The notes beneath the pieces are model-generated. The model was not told the origin of the DNA. It saw only the letters and a list, made by a program, of their open reading frames with translations, and searched no databases. A DNA stretch of 13,567 nt from Fidelibacterota bacterium TCS55 (GTDB taxonomy: Bacteria > Fidelibacterota > Marinisomatia > Marinisomatales > TCS55), in the NCBI GenBank assembly GCA_905182385.1, contig CAJJBS010000134.1:1-13567 (forward strand), written 5' to 3'. This document shows positions 1 through 7,185 of this stretch, one piece after another; the first letter of the stretch is position 1, and each line of letters starts with the position of its first letter. The translations under genes were made by a program, and so were the position numbers.

Positions 1-223
1 TGTTAATGGTGCTCTTATTGCTCAAGCTGGAAAAGAAGGTCACTATATTGGAGTTATAGAACTACAAATCAAAAAAGGGAAAGTTATTTCTCAATTTGGA
101 AAAATTGATACTATGAAGCTTGAGATGCCTGACGATCCAGTTATTATGGAAATGATAGAAGAATATGAAAGACGTTCAGGTCGAATTAATCATCGAAAAT
201 TAGATATGAAAGAGAATCATTAA
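1..223 (+). CDS. C-terminal end of a probable 5'-nucleotidase/metallophosphatase (5' truncated)
   Basis: Only the last 73 codons are in the window; the reading frame is open from base 2 to the TAA at 221-223. The visible part begins VNGALIAQAGKEGHYIGVIEL and continues with a Lys-rich stretch and MPDDPVIMEMIEEYERR. This resembles the end of the catalytic domain of UshA/SoxB-like calcineurin-fold phosphatases, where a segment of the type 'IaQAGkeGqYlG.leL' precedes a 'pdDp...ell.eY' helix. Such enzymes dephosphorylate nucleotides or related esters, usually in the periplasm. The metal ligands would lie upstream and cannot be seen. The protein appears to end near the catalytic domain, without the large C-terminal nucleotide-binding domain of UshA. 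The stop overlaps the next start by one base (TAATG), so the two genes are probably co-translated. The family call is moderate; the exact substrate is unknown. Confidence 0.6.
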   Translation, partial: VNGALIAQAGKEGHYIGVIELQIKKGKVISQFGKIDTMKLEMPDDPVIMEMIEEYERRSGRINHRKLDMKENH

Positions 224-537
224 TGGATCAATCAATTGAAATGTTAGTATCTAATCCAGTCTATATGGCTGTTGCTGTAGTACTGGCATTAATAATCCTT
301 TTTGGAATGATAAAAAAATTAATTAAGCTAGTTTTGGTTGTCGCTGCAATTTTAATATTATGGGTTGCCTATATGGTTTGGACTGGTAATGATATTTCAG
401 TTGAATCAATAAAAGATGGCGTTCAAACTGGTGTTGAAAATGTTAAAGATAAAGTTTTTGAGACTAAGTTAAAAGTAAATGAGATAGTTGAAGAGAAAAC
501 AAAAGACCAGCTAAATAAAGTTTTGCCGAAAAATTAG
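223..537 (+). CDS. Small two-helix inner-membrane protein, function unknown
   Basis: This 104-residue protein starts at the ATG that overlaps the TAA of the upstream phosphatase gene. It has two hydrophobic helices, at about residues 12-30 and 34-53, separated by a short basic turn (KKLIK). They are followed by a hydrophilic C-terminal half of about 50 residues rich in Lys, Glu and Val that looks amphipathic and helical. The helical hairpin with a charged tail suggests a small membrane protein with its tail in the cytoplasm or periplasm. I recognise no family. The one-base overlap implies translational coupling with the phosphatase. A weak purine-rich stretch (AAAGAG) lies about ten bases upstream. 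The gene ends 12 bp from the convergent stop of the transporter gene, with no visible hairpin terminator between them. Confidence 0.75.
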   Translation: MDQSIEMLVSNPVYMAVAVVLALIILFGMIKKLIKLVLVVAAILILWVAYMVWTGNDISVESIKDGVQTGVENVKDKVFETKLKVNEIVEEKTKDQLNKVLPKN

Positions 538-549
538 ATCTAAGAATAT

Positions 550-3500
550 TTATTTCCCCATCATTTTTTCATTTGCAACTCTTAACCGCCCAGTTAATAA
601 TTTAATGATACCTTCCATTATATCACTTTGACTACCCATTACTTCATAGAAGCCTTCTTGCTCAATTTTAAATAAAGTAGAATCCTCTGTGACTGTGGCA
701 TCAGCAGAACGAGGCTCATCATCCAATAAAGCCATCTCACCTAAGCAAGTACCTTTTCCTAACATTGCTAATTCCTGGTTGCCCTTATGAATACGAACAT
801 TCCCATCCACAACAATAAATAGTGAGTCACCATAGTCACCCTCCGCAAATATAGAATTATTTGCATCATAAGAAACTTCATCCGTGATTTGGGCTACTCG
901 GGATAAGTTTTCAGCTGGAATTGATTTAAACAAATCAACTGATTTTAGAATGATTGTTTTTTCTAAAGTTGAGTACATAGATAAAATTTCACTTTCTAAT
1001 TTAAAACGATCTGATGGAATGAAATCAAGATTTGCGCCATTCTTTTGTATTTTTCTTGCAATTAATTCTTGATTTGCATTTGAATTTGGAACTTTTTGCC
1101 AATCTAAAGATTTGATAACATCCATTTTATTTGAAATTAATAGATAATCTAAAGCAATAGCAGATTCCCATTTATTTGGTGAATAAACAGAATTGATTAA
1201 TTCTTGATCTAAGTTATTTGGGAGTGATTTAAAATGGAGATGACCAACTTCACTTCGCTCATAGAGTGAGATTTGTTCAATTAAAGGATTAATGATTTCG
1301 CGTTCATTTTTAGAAAAAATATTCTCAAAAAATTCAAGTAAAAATGGAAGTTTAGAAGAATCTCCAGATTTAATGGTACGAATATAGGTTTCAATTGGTG
1401 TATCAGGAACGTCAAGGACGCCAAGCTTTAACAAAGTAGGCAATGTATTTTGAATTTCGTTATTAAGAAAATCTTTCATAAGAAACTGGTTCTCATCTTG
1501 AGGTAACATTTTTATACACTCACTCAGAGCATATACTTTTTTTGCAATTGTATTTATTTCGTGAGCAATACGACTTTTGTACTCTTCTCCAATTGAGTCT
1601 ACCCGTGCGATGGCGAGTAATGACTCTACTACCAAATTATATATATCCTGGTCACTATTATCTAATTGCGAAATTAACAACTTGATTGAAGCTTCATCTG
1701 GATATTCTCGTAGTGTTCTTATAATCCCCAGGCGGAGCTTTCTGTTTGTTTCTTTTGATTGAAGCAATTGCTCAAATTGTTCATCAATTAGTTCTTCAGA
1801 AAACTTTTTTAGAGTTTGTCGCGCTTGAATACTTGTCTTTGCTAAAGATAAATTAGATATAATTGCAGGAATTAAAATTTCATCTTTTCGTTTTTCAGCA
1901 ATGTTTAAGGCTACATTGCTAATTATGTCACTTTCATGTTCTAGGAAAAACACCAACTTTTCATTTGTTAAGATTTGATCATTATAGATTAATCTATTAA
2001 GTGCAGTAGCTTGAGTAGATTCATCTTCTTTATCGAGCATATCGTTTAAAATCATTTGAGCTTTATCAGTTGGACCGCTTCCTACTTGTAATATTGCAGC
2101 TGCAGCTGCAACGCATGTATCTTGACTCTCACTATCTAATAAAGTTTCTAAATTGGGAAGAACATCTTTTAATTTTCGTCGACCTGCAACAATTATGGCT
2201 TCAGCTGAAACTTCATCACTTTTATTCATTGCTTGAATGATGTCACCATTCGATATAACATCTTCTTCATCCCAAGCCATAGATAAGATCCGCTTACGAA
2301 CTTCAGGCGTACCGTTATTAAATAATTCATTAATTGTTTTCTTCCAAGAGGAGAGAGGTAGACCTTCAATGATTTCCAGGGCAAATAGTTGTTTAATCTC
2401 ATCACTGGTCGAAAGGGTTTCTTCGATAGTTTTAACCATTGCAGCATCTTGGACATCAATGTTTAGCTCTTCAAAGTTGATTTCTCTTTTAGCAATAGCT
2501 GTTTGTAATTGATTTACATAACCTGTTTTTACTTTAAATGAAGTAAAAAGCCAAACTCCAATAGAACAAAGAGAAACAAAACTTAAGTATGGAAGAGCAA
2601 CAATTTTAACCAACAAAAAAGTAATGAGGCCTCCTAAGCCTTCTGCAATCGATTTAATTGTACCAGTTACTTGAGGCTTAAAAGTTTTTCTTATATCTTT
2701 AGGAACAGGTAGCCAAATTAATTCTAAGGATGAGTTATTAATTGTGAATTTAAAAGTTTGATCTGAAAATTTTGCAAAGCTAGCGCTTAGTAGTACGGGT
2801 GCCAATAAAATAGAAGTACTTCCTAAGATAAGAAAAAAGGGTAAAATAAGAAGTCCAAGCAAAATGCCAAACCTTGACAGTAAAGGTCCTGTTATAAAAA
2901 ACTGCATAATGATGGAAGCTGCGCCTGCAATCGAGTAAAAAGTTCCAAAAAATGCGACTAAATCAGCTTCCTCTGGGAATTTAGAACTCGCGATCATTTT
3001 AAATTGGTAGTCAACTAGTGTTGTAACCACAGCAGACAAAGCAACAATCGTTGCAATTCTAATAATAAAAGGGTCCATCCCTTTTTTCTTCTGTGATTTA
3101 TTTACAGGTTTTTTTGGACCTTTTGATTGGTCTTTAATTAGGTATTGTACTGCCATCCTTCCAAAAACAAATGTAAGGCCTAAAAAAGCAGCAGCTAAAA
3201 AGAGCAATTCATCGGTTCCAAATGCACTTACAAAAGGTTTTAAATTCATCCCAATAAGCATTACGGCAAAAGAACCACCGCCGCCAATGATTCCAAATAA
3301 ACGTTTAGCCTGTTGAGGTTCGAAAGATTCACCAGCCGTGGTCCAAAATTGGATAATAGTAATACCAACTGCAACTTCTATCCAGATATAAGCAATTGGG
3401 ATAATGTTGCCTACCATTATTGTTTGAAGAAAAATAAAAGAAGAGCCAAAAATAGAGGAGGTTATCATAAATAATGTTTTTGGTGATAACTTTTTAGATA

Positions 3501-3717
3501 AACTTGTATAATAAGTGAGGATTGGCGCGATTACGATAGCAATAGCCAAGAACATTAGCGGAAGAAGAGATTTTTCAAACCTGCTTAAAAAATAAGCATC
3601 TCGAGCGGTTTTAGCAATAAGCCCCATGCCGACAGTAAAAAAAGAAAAAAAGAAGAAAGTAAGGACCATTTTTCCTTCACCAGCTTTAATCTTAATTATT
3701 TTTTTAAAAATATTCAT
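550..3717 (-). CDS. ATP/ADP-carrier-like (Tlc/NTT-type) transporter fused to HEAT-like repeats and a cyclic-nucleotide-binding domain
   Basis: This is a 1055-residue three-part protein. Residues 1 to about 400 contain about ten to twelve hydrophobic helices. The opening, with ARDAYFLSRF near residue 40 followed by LLPLMFLA, resembles the start of ADP/ATP-carrier-type (NTT/Tlc) and related MFS proteins. Residues of about 420-900 are soluble and made of repeated amphipathic helix pairs, typical of HEAT/Armadillo-like repeats. Residues of about 924-1050 form a cyclic-nucleotide-binding domain of the CRP type: IFAEGDYGDSLFIVVDG precedes the phosphate-binding cassette GEMALLDDEPRSA (about 993-1005), which keeps the Gly-Glu and Arg-Ser-Ala positions needed to hold cyclic nucleotide. 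A Tlc-HEAT-CNB arrangement is known in free-living bacteria. The transported substrate is not established, and it need not be ATP import as in Rickettsia or Chlamydia. The gene follows the 3721-4182 gene by 3 bp and has no own Shine-Dalgarno, so it is probably translated by re-initiation. Confidence 0.85.
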   Translation of the reverse strand: MNIFKKIIKIKAGEGKMVLTFFFFSFFTVGMGLIAKTARDAYFLSRFEKSLLPLMFLAIAIVIAPILTYYTSLSKKLSPKTLFMITSSIFGSSFIFLQTIMVGNIIPIAYIWIEVAVGITIIQFWTTAGESFEPQQAKRLFGIIGGGGSFAVMLIGMNLKPFVSAFGTDELLFLAAAFLGLTFVFGRMAVQYLIKDQSKGPKKPVNKSQKKKGMDPFIIRIATIVALSAVVTTLVDYQFKMIASSKFPEEADLVAFFGTFYSIAGAASIIMQFFITGPLLSRFGILLGLLILPFFLILGSTSILLAPVLLSASFAKFSDQTFKFTINNSSLELIWLPVPKDIRKTFKPQVTGTIKSIAEGLGGLITFLLVKIVALPYLSFVSLCSIGVWLFTSFKVKTGYVNQLQTAIAKREINFEELNIDVQDAAMVKTIEETLSTSDEIKQLFALEIIEGLPLSSWKKTINELFNNGTPEVRKRILSMAWDEEDVISNGDIIQAMNKSDEVSAEAIIVAGRRKLKDVLPNLETLLDSESQDTCVAAAAAILQVGSGPTDKAQMILNDMLDKEDESTQATALNRLIYNDQILTNEKLVFFLEHESDIISNVALNIAEKRKDEILIPAIISNLSLAKTSIQARQTLKKFSEELIDEQFEQLLQSKETNRKLRLGIIRTLREYPDEASIKLLISQLDNSDQDIYNLVVESLLAIARVDSIGEEYKSRIAHEINTIAKKVYALSECIKMLPQDENQFLMKDFLNNEIQNTLPTLLKLGVLDVPDTPIETYIRTIKSGDSSKLPFLLEFFENIFSKNEREIINPLIEQISLYERSEVGHLHFKSLPNNLDQELINSVYSPNKWESAIALDYLLISNKMDVIKSLDWQKVPNSNANQELIARKIQKNGANLDFIPSDRFKLESEILSMYSTLEKTIILKSVDLFKSIPAENLSRVAQITDEVSYDANNSIFAEGDYGDSLFIVVDGNVRIHKGNQELAMLGKGTCLGEMALLDDEPRSADATVTEDSTLFKIEQEGFYEVMGSQSDIMEGIIKLLTGRLRVANEKMMGK

Positions 3718-3720
3718 TTT

Positions 3721-4182
3721 TTATATAAGTTGCTTTATCAATGAAGAAATTGAACTTATTGTGTAATCAAAGCCACTTTCATTTAAAAAATCCATAATTA
3801 AGCCTGAAAAGAAACTTACAAATAGTAACAAAAGACCAATTATTACAAATGTTATAATTAATAAAATTCCATTAATCAAAAAATATTGTCTTAATTGATC
3901 AACCGCTGTTATAAATGATTCTTCATCTTTATTTTGGACTGCATATTGAAAATGATTTGATGCTGTAACCAGTTTGGATCCCATAATAATTGTAATGATA
4001 CCCATGATAAATGTTGGTAGTGATAAGAACAATATTGAAAGGCAATAGACCGCACCTAGAGCAATATTTAGAATGCCAACTATTTTGGTCCATTTATACA
4101 TTTTTTCAATTGTAATTAAACCAAGAAAATCAAGATTGTAATTTAATTTATTTTCTGAAGAGATTTTATTTATATCAGTCAT
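3721..4182 (-). CDS. Small multi-helix membrane protein, DUF5362-like
   Basis: This is a 153-residue protein with a hydrophilic N-terminus (about 1-32), hydrophobic segments at about 33-53 and 56-72, a polar central loop (about 73-98, HFQYAVQNKDEESF) and a long hydrophobic stretch at about 100-128. The layout of two helices, a charged loop with a 'ITAVDQLRQYF' helix, then one or two more helices resembles small membrane proteins grouped as DUF5362. That is a resemblance of pattern, not a firm assignment, and no function is known. It is the first gene of a two-gene operon: its TAA lies 3 bp before the ATG of the 1055-residue transporter, so it may assist or regulate that protein in the membrane. 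Its start codon faces the divergent region at 4183-4429. A weak AGGAA lies about 11 bases before the ATG. Confidence 0.75.
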   Translation of the reverse strand: MTDINKISSENKLNYNLDFLGLITIEKMYKWTKIVGILNIALGAVYCLSILFLSLPTFIMGIITIIMGSKLVTASNHFQYAVQNKDEESFITAVDQLRQYFLINGILLIITFVIIGLLLLFVSFFSGLIMDFLNESGFDYTISSISSLIKQLI

Positions 4183-4191
4183 AATGATAAT

Positions 4192-4327
4192 ATGTTCCTA
4201 GGAAAGTCAATTAATAAAGACGGCTATCTTTACTTTTAGTGAAAATGTAAAAGATTTTTTGATTTATTACGATACTGCTAAGGATAATAGCTCTAAAGTT
4301 ATTGGTGAAATTATAGAATCACAATAG
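4192..4327 (+). pseudogene. Possible small frameshifted ORF or gene remnant
   Basis: An ATG at 4192 opens 15 codons (MFLGKSINKDGYLYF) and meets TAG at 4237-4239. The frame one base later is open from 4202 to a TAG at 4325-4327 but has no ATG; from 4238 it reads SENVKDFLIYYDTAKD and on to VIGEIIESQ. Joining the frames within the T4 run at 4234-4237 gives a continuous protein-like peptide of about 44 residues. This could be a decayed gene, a single-base difference or assembly error, or chance in an AT-rich intergenic region. I recognise no family. The start lies only 9 bp from the divergent start at 4182 and has no clear Shine-Dalgarno. The support is only that both pieces look protein-like and meet at a homopolymer. 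Confidence 0.3.
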
Positions 4328-4375
4328 TATAAAATTATCTTTATTTTTTTAAAATTATGAATTGAGAAAAGGTTT

Positions 4376-4394
4376 ACTTTTCTGCAAGAAAAGT
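4376..4394 (+). promoter_or_regulatory. Perfect 8-bp inverted repeat upstream of the lipoprotein-secretin operon
   Basis: ACTTTTCT and AGAAAAGT are exact reverse complements separated by GCA. The element ends 35 bases before the ATG at 4430. It could be an operator for a dimeric regulator or a hairpin in the 5' leader. The run that follows is not a clean T tract and no gene on this strand ends just before it, so a terminator is less likely. Confidence 0.45.
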
Positions 4395-4429
4395 TTTACA
4401 CTTTTATAGAATATATCCGAGGTAAATAG

Positions 4430-4921
4430 ATGAAATACATCCAAAAAAATAAAAAACTTAATATAATCGCTAATTTTAGACAGTCCATTTTACTAACTCT
4501 AATGGGGCTTCTTTTTGTTGGTGTTACCGCTTGTGGTGATAAAACGCTCGATACGTCAAAGTCTGCATCAAATCAAAATAATGAATTTAAACTTATATTA
4601 ACAATTTCGGATGATATTGTACGCACAGATGATACTATTAAGATTACAGCAGTAGTAGAAAGATTAGTACCTAGTGATTCGATTGCTGCTTTTTCAGTTA
4701 TTTACAAGATGAAAGTTGCTGCGATTGGTGGCTACATTTTTTTACATAGTGCTGGCGATGACGAAACTGAGATTAGCGTAAAATTGGATAAGGCACAGGG
4801 TTCTACTTTTGAAAGTTTATTATTCTTTGATCCAAAGTCATCAGATTCAAGTGGTAATGTTACTGTTTCTTTTGATGGAATGAATGTGTCCATGTCAATA
4901 GATATTGTGGAGCCAAGATGA
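4430..4921 (+). CDS. Lipoprotein coupled to the downstream secretin
   Basis: This 163-residue protein has a long basic N-region, a hydrophobic core at about residues 19-33 and a lipobox (VTAC) with the lipidated cysteine at residue 35. It should therefore be a lipid-anchored periplasmic or outer-membrane protein. After a Ser/Asn-rich linker, the mature part from about residue 52 alternates short hydrophobic and polar stretches (KLILTISDDIVRTDDTIKI, later NVTVSFDGMNVSMSIDI), which suggests an Ig-like beta-sandwich. No close family is recognised. The start is supported by CGAGG at 4418-4422, 7 bases before the ATG. Its TGA overlaps the secretin ATG by four bases (ATGA), a strong sign that the two act together. 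A role as pilotin or accessory lipoprotein is inferred from this coupling; the beta-rich look differs from the helical TPR pilotins of type IV pili. Confidence 0.75.
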   Translation: MKYIQKNKKLNIIANFRQSILLTLMGLLFVGVTACGDKTLDTSKSASNQNNEFKLILTISDDIVRTDDTIKITAVVERLVPSDSIAAFSVIYKMKVAAIGGYIFLHSAGDDETEISVKLDKAQGSTFESLLFFDPKSSDSSGNVTVSFDGMNVSMSIDIVEPR

Positions 4922-7056
4922 TACGTCGATATTTATCTTTATTATTTATTTTTATTACCATTGTGAATGCTCAACAACGAGCGAACACTCAAAGACGACC
5001 TGTTGCCGCTCAGCAACGCGCTGTAACACAAAGACCTTCAGCTAAAGTGCCAGCTGGATTCACGAGTGGAAAAATTAACTCAATGAGAGACCTTGATTAT
5101 GAAGTATTAAAGCTTAGCTATATTCAAACAGATAGGGCTTTAGCTACATTGAAGACCATGGGCTATGCCGTGGTAGAGTATAAAGCAGGCAAAGGCGAAA
5201 TTGAGGGTGAGTATAATTTTACCCCAATTTTTTCAAATAAATCGAAGGATCTTAACAGCTTAAATGCATTGCCTATAATTATGAAATTACCAGATACTGA
5301 AACAATTTCTTTAGTAAAAGAATCTAAAGCTAAATCAGCTAAGAAATCTGCGCTGGGTGTTGACCTAGGTGGTGTAACGCTTGATTATACTACTAGTGGT
5401 GACCCTATGCAACGCTTAATGGTAGGATATAAACCTGGAGACTTTAACTCGGTAGCAAAGCTTTTAGATATTATCCAAAACAAGATTGATGTTCCTGCAA
5501 ATCAAATTGCAATAGAAGCATTGGTTCTAGAAATTAACAATGATCGTCTGGATGAGTTAGGGATTGACTTTTCAAATGCAGGTCAAGGTTATTCTGCTAC
5601 TTTTCCACCGCCGAGAAGTGGTTCAATCTCACCATTTACGGTGGTTCTCGATAGAACACTTATGGGCAATTCCTCTAACTTTAGAGCAAACGTTGAAGCT
5701 TTAATCAGTAATAAAGCAGCCGAAATTTTATCTAAACCATCTGTCTTGGTTTTAGATGGTCGTCAAGCAAGAATACAAATAGGTCAACAGATTCCAATTA
5801 CAAAAACTATTACAGACCAAGTAGCAAAAATAAAATCTGTAGACTACGTGCCTGTAGGTATTGTTTTAAATCTTCGACCTAGAATAAGTGAAGATGGTTC
5901 ACGCGTTACTATTCAAGTAGAAACTATAGTTAGTGAAACAGAGGAAAGAATTGGCGCTGCGGGTACTATTGATGTAGAGGCTGCACCAATTATTAATAAT
6001 AGAAAAGTTCAATCTTTTGTGCGCGTTGCTAATAATACACCATTTATTATTGGTGGATTAATCAATGAAAAGAAGACAGAAAATGAGGGGGGAGTTCCTG
6101 TCCTTAAAGACCTTCCATTTATTGGCCGTTTATTTGCTGTCTCATCTGAGCAACGAATAAAAAAAGAAGTTATTGTGGTAATCACTCCTCATATTATAAC
6201 TGAGAGCGAAGATAATTTTAGTCGAGTAGTTCCACAAGACTCTGAGCTCTTTAATAAATTCGATAATCGCTCTTTTCCTAATTCTTACCGAATTCAACAC
6301 TCTGATGTCTTTGATCTTAGCTTTATATATGAGAGTCCAATTTTTAATGATATCCTTAATGAAGTAAATAAACGTTCTGAAAAAGATAAAACATTAATGG
6401 TTCGAGAACCATATAAGAGTATTCTCTCCGGTAGAATTCCTGGTGAATCGGCTTTAGTAAAAAGAATGCTTTTAGATGTAATTGAAAAGCTAGGCTACTA
6501 TAAATATATTAGTCCCGAAAAAGTCATTTATTTTAAAGATGACCCTGATGATCCAGCTGGCTTTGGCGTAGCACTACTTTCAAAAGATATAATAAATATG
6601 TCTAGTGGTAAATCTTTGAAGTTAAGTTATTCTTTAAAAGGGAAGGCTACGGTCGAGAAACCTTTTGTACGACCAACCGCTATAACTAGTTATGTAACTT
6701 TAAAGGATTCTTATAAAAATTCACTTAAAAGTTTCAATGCAAGGGGGGATATTCCTCAGGATGATATTTTTACGATACTTCTTTCTAGGGACAAAGATGA
6801 GCGCAGACTCTATGAAGTATTGGTTATGAAGAAGATGCTTGAGATGAACCCTGATCTCGAGTTGACCTTAAAATATTTTAAACCAGGGATTGAAATATTA
6901 TTTCCATCTCCTGATGTTTTACTTAAAAATAGTCATGTTGTCGATCGAGATGCAGCAAAGATTTTTTATGAAGTGAATGATTATTATGGTTCATTTGAAC
7001 AAGAGTTCACTCGAGCCACAGCTGACCTAGGGAGGTTAATTAAGGCTCAAAACTAG
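4918..7056 (+). CDS. Orphan secretin with an unusual C-terminal extension
   Basis: This is a 712-residue outer-membrane channel protein of the type II/III secretion and type IV pilus family. A signal peptide is visible (cleavage near residue 18, IVNA/QQ), followed by a Gln/Arg-rich linker. Residues of about 60-90 resemble a secretin N-domain, and 162-205 lead into the core (GDFNSVAKLLDIIQNKIDVP, then IAIEALVLEI). The secretin domain spans about 200-428 and has the classic features: SKPSVLVLDGRQA, RKVQSFVRVANNTPFIIGG, and the family signature GVPVLKDLPFIGRLF at 392-406, then EVIVVITPHII. Residues of about 430-712 are an extra region I do not recognise, containing mixed helical and beta-like segments and ending in a probable helix (RATADLGRLIKAQN). 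GGAG at 4909-4912 sits 5 bases before the start. No secretion ATPase, platform protein or pseudopilin is nearby, so the machine it serves is unknown. Confidence 0.92.
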   Translation: MIRRYLSLLFIFITIVNAQQRANTQRRPVAAQQRAVTQRPSAKVPAGFTSGKINSMRDLDYEVLKLSYIQTDRALATLKTMGYAVVEYKAGKGEIEGEYNFTPIFSNKSKDLNSLNALPIIMKLPDTETISLVKESKAKSAKKSALGVDLGGVTLDYTTSGDPMQRLMVGYKPGDFNSVAKLLDIIQNKIDVPANQIAIEALVLEINNDRLDELGIDFSNAGQGYSATFPPPRSGSISPFTVVLDRTLMGNSSNFRANVEALISNKAAEILSKPSVLVLDGRQARIQIGQQIPITKTITDQVAKIKSVDYVPVGIVLNLRPRISEDGSRVTIQVETIVSETEERIGAAGTIDVEAAPIINNRKVQSFVRVANNTPFIIGGLINEKKTENEGGVPVLKDLPFIGRLFAVSSEQRIKKEVIVVITPHIITESEDNFSRVVPQDSELFNKFDNRSFPNSYRIQHSDVFDLSFIYESPIFNDILNEVNKRSEKDKTLMVREPYKSILSGRIPGESALVKRMLLDVIEKLGYYKYISPEKVIYFKDDPDDPAGFGVALLSKDIINMSSGKSLKLSYSLKGKATVEKPFVRPTAITSYVTLKDSYKNSLKSFNARGDIPQDDIFTILLSRDKDERRLYEVLVMKKMLEMNPDLELTLKYFKPGIEILFPSPDVLLKNSHVVDRDAAKIFYEVNDYYGSFEQEFTRATADLGRLIKAQN

Positions 7057-7072
7057 TGTGACCGCTATCACT
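7057..7072. promoter_or_regulatory. CRP/FNR-type palindrome (TGTGA-N6-TCACT)
   Basis: TGTGACCGCTATCACT begins at the base after the secretin stop and matches the CRP-type consensus TGTGA-N6-TCACA at nine of ten conserved positions. It is 113 bases before the start of the acidic repeat gene, a plausible place for an activator site. The regulator is not in this window; the only cyclic-nucleotide-binding domain seen here belongs to a membrane protein. A chance match is possible. Confidence 0.45.
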
Positions 7073-7175
7073 TGATAATTAATGTAATTCTTATAGTTTC
7101 ATTTGTAATTTCTTATAGAATTGATAGTATATGCGGGGAAAATACTTGATAAGTAATCAAAACAACTAACTCATC

Positions 7176-7180
7176 GGAGG
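7176..7180 (+). promoter_or_regulatory. Strong Shine-Dalgarno that fixes the start of the acidic repeat gene
   Basis: GGAGG lies 5 bases before the ATG at 7186. A nearer ATG at 7181 is followed at once by TAA, so 7186 is the real start. It is one of the strongest ribosome-binding sites in the window and suggests high expression. Confidence 0.8.
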
Positions 7181-7185
7181 ATGTA

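Larger units (their letters stand above)
4183..4429. other. Divergent intergenic region (247 bp)
   Basis: This gap separates the divergent starts at 4182 (- strand) and 4430 (+ strand), so it must hold the promoters for both the transporter operon and the lipoprotein-secretin operon. It contains the possible small ORF (4192-4327), then a very AT-rich stretch (about 4327-4365), then the hairpin at 4376-4394. I could not choose a convincing -35/-10 pair among the many A/T runs. Confidence 0.6.

Noticed and set aside
884..2512. Several 60-90 residue ORFs inside the transporter gene on both strands
   Set aside because: They are shadows of the 1055-residue gene, with no start signals and no protein-like features.
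550..3717. Tlc-like transporter as a sign of an intracellular parasite
   Set aside because: The HEAT and CNB fusion form occurs in free-living bacteria, and the neighbouring metabolic genes do not suggest parasitism.
7057..7080. The TGTGA palindrome as the secretin terminator
   Set aside because: The arms are short, the spacer is in the middle and no T run follows; an operator fits better.
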